A DNA stretch of 64,000 nucleotides, from the NCBI GenBank assembly GCA_002914845.1, contig JXTC01000264.1, positions 306,153 through 370,152 on the forward strand, in the 5' to 3' direction. Shown one piece after another: positions 60,138 through 64,000 of the stretch. The notes under the pieces are model-generated. The model saw only the letters and a list, made by a program, of their open reading frames with translations, was not told the DNA's origin and ran no database searches. The position numbers and the translations under genes were made by a program. Each line of letters opens with the position of its first letter. The stretch's first letter is position 1. The stretch is from Trema orientale. Its lineage: Eukaryota > Streptophyta > Magnoliopsida > Rosales > Cannabaceae.

Positions 60138-61146
60138 TCTCCCATCCATTCCAATAGCCAGCCTTGTGGAGAAGAGGTTCCAAAGTCAAGTAGACAAATG
60201 GGTGCTCAATCTCTTTAGTGACTCCAAAACTTGGTGGCATTGAGCTTTTTCGTGTCCACCATACACTGCAGTGTACCAAAAACAGAAATTAGTGCTAGTG
60301 TTGACAACCATATCGATGTGACAATGAGAGTAAGTTTGAATATCCACCCTCTAGTCATCTCTCGAATAGATTGCTAAACCACCAACAAAGTCCACGTGAA
60401 AGTTTTTTACAAAACCCAATGTACGCTTCAGATTACTCGTTCATCTTCCCCATAACTTAGTTTCGAACAAGTAGATGAGCTAGGGAGATGTAGAGCAAAT
60501 CAAGCTGTTAAGTCTATTGAATGCATTTTGGTTCCCCAATCCCCGAACATGCCAGTCTAAAAGACTCATAATGGGTCGCGGGGTTGCTCAACAGCCACTG
60601 CCAATTCAACAGTGTTAGCCACATTGTCTAACGCTTTTGTAGGACGCTTGTCTTCCCCCTCCGTGCCACTAACACCCGACTTTCTATTTTGTGTTTCCAA
60701 CAACGGGGATTGCTGAGAAGAGCCAGAAGAAGAAGCCACATTCTGTGGAAGCTTTTCCTAGTTTCTTTTCTTAATTTTTGGGTAGTCTCTGTGCCTCAAG
60801 AACCTAGTGTGAATCCATGGATTTGCGATACATGTAGCTTTGTTGTTATTAATATCTCCACACTTGAGCCTTTTACCAACTCATATTGGGATCCCCTTTT
60901 AGCAAAAGATAGAGAGAAATTGACCTGGATAGTTCAAATTTGGGCCAAAATGACTTTTTTAATTCACTTTTTCATAATGACATTTTTAATACTCACTAGG
61001 TAACAGAAAGTCTAAAATGCCCTTGACTTGATTGTCCCTGTCAAAGCTTTTGAGTTATGTTTTTCCTTCTTTTTTCTTTTTTTTTTTTCAATTTTAAAAA
61101 CGCATGAGGGAAGTGTAAGAGAAACTGTTGTGTAGGAATAAAGTGG

Positions 61147-62120
61147 CATATTCTCTATTATTTATTACTGTCCGTCACAAAAGTATAACTCTAAGTCACA
61201 CTAAAATATATAATGTGTGCAAAAACATGAATTCTGTGACTAAACATATCAAGATAAATCATGAAGCATGTTCTCTATTACTTGTAATTGCTATTTGTTA
61301 TTGTTTGTCACAAATATATGACTCTAAGTCACACTAAAATAAAATATCTCAAATAAATATATATATTTAATAAAAGTTTATCATAAACTGAAAATCGATT
61401 ACAAATTATTAAATCATCTATTGAATATCTATTATAGAAAAATATTAAATGTAACTATGAAAATACATCACCGTTATTATTAACCTGTGACTATCACAAA
61501 ATGTGTGATCCTAAGTCACAAATTGTCTACTCTAGATCACATAAACTAATCACAAATTTCAAAATAGCATTAATCACACTCAACTTCTAAAATAGTTTCT
61601 TGGTCCATGATTGGTTGTATGTAAGGAGATCGAGTTCTTGCAAGTTAGCCTATTGTGCTCATGTTATTGTTGTCCCACTACCATTGTAATTTAGGAAACA
61701 ACAATACCGCCCATGTCTGTAAAAAATAAAAAGCACAGATTTACAATTAGCCAATAAATTATGTGATAGGATCTAAAATTTTTGTGACAAACAGTCACAA
61801 AATTTTGACTACTTCTAGAAAAAAAATTCAGATAAGATGTTACAAATTTTGTGATACCTTCTAATTACACAAAGTAGTATCACAAATTCAGACTACTTCT
61901 AATTATAATTTTATTAAAATAGAATGACATATTGTGACAATCTATAACAAAATATTGACAGACAGTCACACAAATTTTAATGTTGTCATTGATATATTTG
62001 CGTGCCTTAAGATTGAAGGCATTTGATATAGATTTAGAAGGAAAAAATATGTTTATCTATCATATTCAGTATTTTGACACATTGTCACACAATTTTTGAC
62101 AGCAAGTAACATAATTGTGA
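61147..62120. repeat. cluster of TGTGAC/GTCACA words
   Basis: The hexamer GTCACA or its complement appears many times in both directions, often within a longer 'CTAAGTCACACTAAAATA' or 'GTCACAAAATTTTGAC' context. Two longer copies, with CTCTATTA...GTCACAAA...ACTCTAAGTCACACTAAAAT, lie at about 61152 and 61270. Such clusters resemble sub-terminal transposase-binding motifs. Confidence 0.7.
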
Positions 62121-62377
62121 CTTTCAACATATACTTGACAAAAATTTTAAGCAAATATATTTTTAATCATCTTAGTCACTAGATCTATAACATATGAACT
62201 TATACAACTATTACCCACTTAGTTTTAACCTCAAATAAGAATAGACCTGAAAAAAAAAAAAAAAAACCTTCCTCTTCGAACAAAATGTGAAGAACAAATC
62301 CAACCTGAAACGAAGAGAATAAGATAGATCAGAGACAATAGACTGCAAGAAAACGGAGAAACTTGTAGTTGAACAAG

Positions 62378-62550
62378 AGAGAAAAGGGCAGATGAGAATG
62401 GAGCTAAACCAAAGAGACAGAGAGATGAGTGGAGAAGCTTTGAGCTGAACCCCAAAAAGAGAAGGGCGGAGGAGAATGAAGTTGAGCTAGAGAAAGAGAG
62501 ATTGGATGAGAAGCTGTGAGCTAAACCAGAGAGAAAGATGGTAGATCTGG
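62378..62550. repeat. imperfect tandem repeat, unit about 76 bp
   Basis: AGAAAAGGGCAGATGAGAATG...GAGCTGAACC (from about 62381) recurs as AGAGAAGGGCGGAGGAGAATG-like sequence ending GAGCTAAACC (from about 62458), with a third partial start near 62530. It is purine-rich and lies in the MULE. Confidence 0.75.
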
Positions 62551-62849
62551 GATTGGGGAGAAGAAAGAAAAAGAGAGTGAGCAGATATATGGTACATTTA
62601 GGAGAGAAAATAGTGGAAAAAAGAGGGGAAAAGTAGAGAAAAAGAGAGAAAAGTAGACCACTTTTGACTAAAAAAAAAGCAATATGTGTCATAAGGGTAT
62701 TTTTGGTAATACTATTTTTTCTTTTTCCAAAATACAACTATAAAAGTCAATTTTTGTAACTATAAAAGTCATTTTGAAAAAGAAAACTAAAAAAGTCATT
62801 TTACCCCAAATTAGGAGTAGTCAGGTCAATTTCCCAAAGATAGAGGCCC

Positions 62850-63750
62850 TTTAGATTGGCCCAACTTTGAATTAAAAGACAAATGGGTCTCGGCGAGCCC
62901 ACTAAAATTCAGAAGTTTTGGACCAGCATTACCCAAAGAAATATCTTTTTCTTTTATCAGTAATTCTATAACGTTTTCTCCTAAACGAGATCCCGCGTTC
63001 AAATGAGGGGATAATTGAATGAGCCATATCCTTCAAAGCAGCAAAATAAGACCTCAGCAAAGCCACTTCACAGATTTGGCTCTCCTATTCCTATAGTCTC
63101 GAAATTCAAGCCAATCGACAATCCTCTTTTTCCAATACAACACGAGAACTATCGACCTTAGATATCCTCACCACTGATTGAGAGTTTCGCTGATCCGGTA
63201 TACTTCCGATTCCGCCGTGAACAAGATGCTTCTTAACAAACCTCTTTGATTTCAATCCCCCGGTGGCCCGCAGCCGTGATCCGTAAGGGAGTTCTTCGAT
63301 AGAACCAGCGCTTATATTCCCTCAAGACACTCACGATGGTTATGCCTAATCTTGCTGCAAGAGAAGCAAAAATATGGTAACCTTTCATAGCGAAATCAAC
63401 CCATGGCAAAGGCCCATTAGACCCCAGTCTCACCTTTGCACCGCGATGAAAAGGTTTTGTAATGTTAATACAAATACGAACACGCAGAAAACTATCCCAA
63501 CATCGATCATTCTCATCAGTCTCCACCTCTACACAAGTACCAACTACCGAGTTGGCTACCTTAAATACTTCCCAGTAGATTCGGACATACCATGGAGAGA
63601 TGGACTGTACATCTGAATGTTGGGAAAAAGTTGGAGACTTGAAACACGTAAAGAAGTACGCTTTCTTTAAAGCGATATTTGCCCCCTCTCCGTAGAGATT
63701 GCTTTGGGTTTCAATAGCAAATAGCTCTCAGGATATGACAAGCCTCACGT
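62850..63750 (-). pseudogene. LINE ORF1: DUF4283 / CCHC-type nucleic-acid-binding protein remnant
   Basis: The best frame (63526-63233) reads ENDRCWDSFLRVRICINITKPF, then RGAKVRLGSNGPLPWVDF and a decayed zinc-knuckle zone with LREYKRWFYRRTPL. This is the DUF4283-zf-CCHC_4 arrangement of plant L1 ORF1 proteins, in which 'FLRVRV.IDVTKPL' and 'H..EC...' are typical; the knuckle cysteines are largely lost here. Upstream on the minus strand (63650-63530) the words CFKSPTFSQHSDVQ and FKVANSVVGTCVEVE continue the DUF4283 domain. Confidence 0.75.
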
Positions 63751-63962
63751 AAATTTCCAGTAAGCAAAACTAGAAATTTTACATAAAAAACATAAGAACT
63801 TAGTTGAATATCTGGTAAAGAAAGAATAGAGAAAAAACTGAGACAAAAGGAAAATACTTTCATAAACGTTTTCTGATTTCCCTTAATATAGACTCAATGG
63901 CATCCATTCATCAACAGATACAACTCTTGATACAAACAGTTGTTATTTTATTGCTGCTATAT

Positions 63963-64000
63963 CAGAAAAGTCACATCTTTTCAGAAAAGTCACATCTTTT
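63963..64000. repeat. 19-bp direct repeat at the window edge
   Basis: CAGAAAAGTCACATCTTTT is present twice in a row and may continue beyond the window. Confidence 0.8.

Larger units (their letters stand above)
56310..60560 (-). pseudogene. LINE ORF2: endonuclease, reverse transcriptase and RNase H remnants
   Basis: Endonuclease traces occur at 60560-60240 (GGLAIYSRDD, SHCHIDMVV, FWYTAVYGGHE). The RT has STEEIKEAVFSMDSTKAQGLDDF (59430-59520), NFHPISLSNI (59220-59270), AHSAFISGRLISN (59145-59195), LALKLDMNKAYDHVEW (59040-59090), then GLRQSCPLSHYLF and ICFFADDSLLF (58740-58900), where the palm reads FADD. Next come MCRNKELGGMDFRDLGAFNQALTAKQ (58190-58272) and YFSQLDRFL. RNase H has SLKLNLDTTQ, GVGAVV and AECLVIREGILFALDSF (56550-56700). 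In the live enzyme the endonuclease nicks the target and the RT primes on it. Confidence 0.9.
60914..62835. mobile_element. 1.9 kb non-autonomous MULE inside the LINE
   Basis: Ends GAGAAATTGACCTG and, inverted, GGGAAATTGACCTG continue inward with CAAAATGACTTTTTTA on both sides, about 75 bases of inverted repeat. A perfect 9-base target duplication AAAGATAGA flanks it (60905-60913 and 62836-62844). The inside has no transposase. It holds many TGTGAC/GTCACA words (61160-62120) and a purine-rich block with a tandem repeat (62270-62570). A 168-codon minus frame at 62231-62737 is composed of Ser/Phe/Leu and is the complement of that block, not a gene. Confidence 0.92.
56290..63750 (-). mobile_element. 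L1-type LINE, decayed, split by two later insertions
   Basis: Read on the minus strand from right to left: ORF1 (about 63750-62850), a MULE insertion (62835-60914), then ORF2 with endonuclease (about 60560-59850), reverse transcriptase (59700-58320), a zf-RVT-like region (58270-58050) and RNase H (57500-56310) interrupted by a MITE (56730-57183). Stops and frameshifts are frequent, so it is old and inactive. The 5' end may lie beyond 63750 and the poly(A) end near 56200-56290 is not clear. Confidence 0.88.

Noticed and set aside
62231..62737. 168-codon minus-strand open frame rich in Ser, Phe and Leu
   Set aside because: Complement of a purine-rich tandem repeat within a MULE; low complexity, no domain.
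1..64000. CRISPR array, bacterial operons or integrated phage
   Set aside because: Spliced genes, plant transposons and a plant tRNA show nuclear plant DNA. No regularly spaced identical repeats are present.

Overview
This window is plant nuclear DNA, almost certainly from a eudicot. Evidence: AT-rich spacers, long spliced genes with GT/AG introns, plant retroelements (Ty1/copia, Ty3/gypsy with a chromodomain, L1-type LINE), Mutator-like (MULE), hAT and MITE transposons, tRNA-derived SINEs and a plant-type tRNA-Gly. Species is not identified. Two small assembly gaps are present (one N at 22390; 11 N at 27258-27268).

Three host protein genes and one tRNA gene are supported. (1) ATG7, the E1-like activating enzyme of autophagy, lies on + at 24161-28278 in 14 coding exons; an assembly gap falls in exon 11. 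(2) An armadillo-repeat protein lies on + at 42356-45371 in two exons. (3) A UBA2C-type RNA-binding protein with two RRMs lies on + at 52454-53599, uninterrupted, with a probable 3'-UTR intron. (4) tRNA-Gly(GCC) is at 35096-35166. They look functionally unrelated.

The rest is mainly transposon strata. 1-5010: 3' end and LTR of a large gypsy-type element, the LTR itself split by a 1.9 kb insertion. 5239-8000: two opposed, decayed copia remnants. 8582-9949: a non-autonomous MULE with a perfect 9-bp target duplication. 11230-19649: an 8.4 kb MULE with about 210-bp terminal inverted repeats, a perfect 9-bp target duplication and a decayed MURA transposase gene, invaded by a copia element just after the transposase zinc knuckle; that copia is cut off in its reverse transcriptase next to a GC-rich hAT-like end. 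19814-20041: fragment of a papain-type protease propeptide. 21673-23857: a MITE, then three SINEs, two of them stacked in one target site, and a 113-bp tandem duplication just upstream of ATG7. 28464-33486: a complete-length but dead gypsy chromovirus-like element with both LTRs and a 5-bp target duplication, about 185 bp past the ATG7 stop. 37262-49682: several hAT, MULE-like and MITE elements around the ARM gene. 56290 to about 63750: a decayed L1-type LINE on the minus strand, split by a 1.9 kb MULE and a smaller MITE.

I found no gene cluster or defence-like system that looks like a new biological system. The most notable items are the nested transposon structures with readable target duplications, an 11-copy W-box array in a copia leader, an array of GC-rich palindromes in a gypsy LTR, the stacked SINEs at the ATG7 promoter, a pure 35-base C tract, and a steep GC gradient inside the UBA2C gene.
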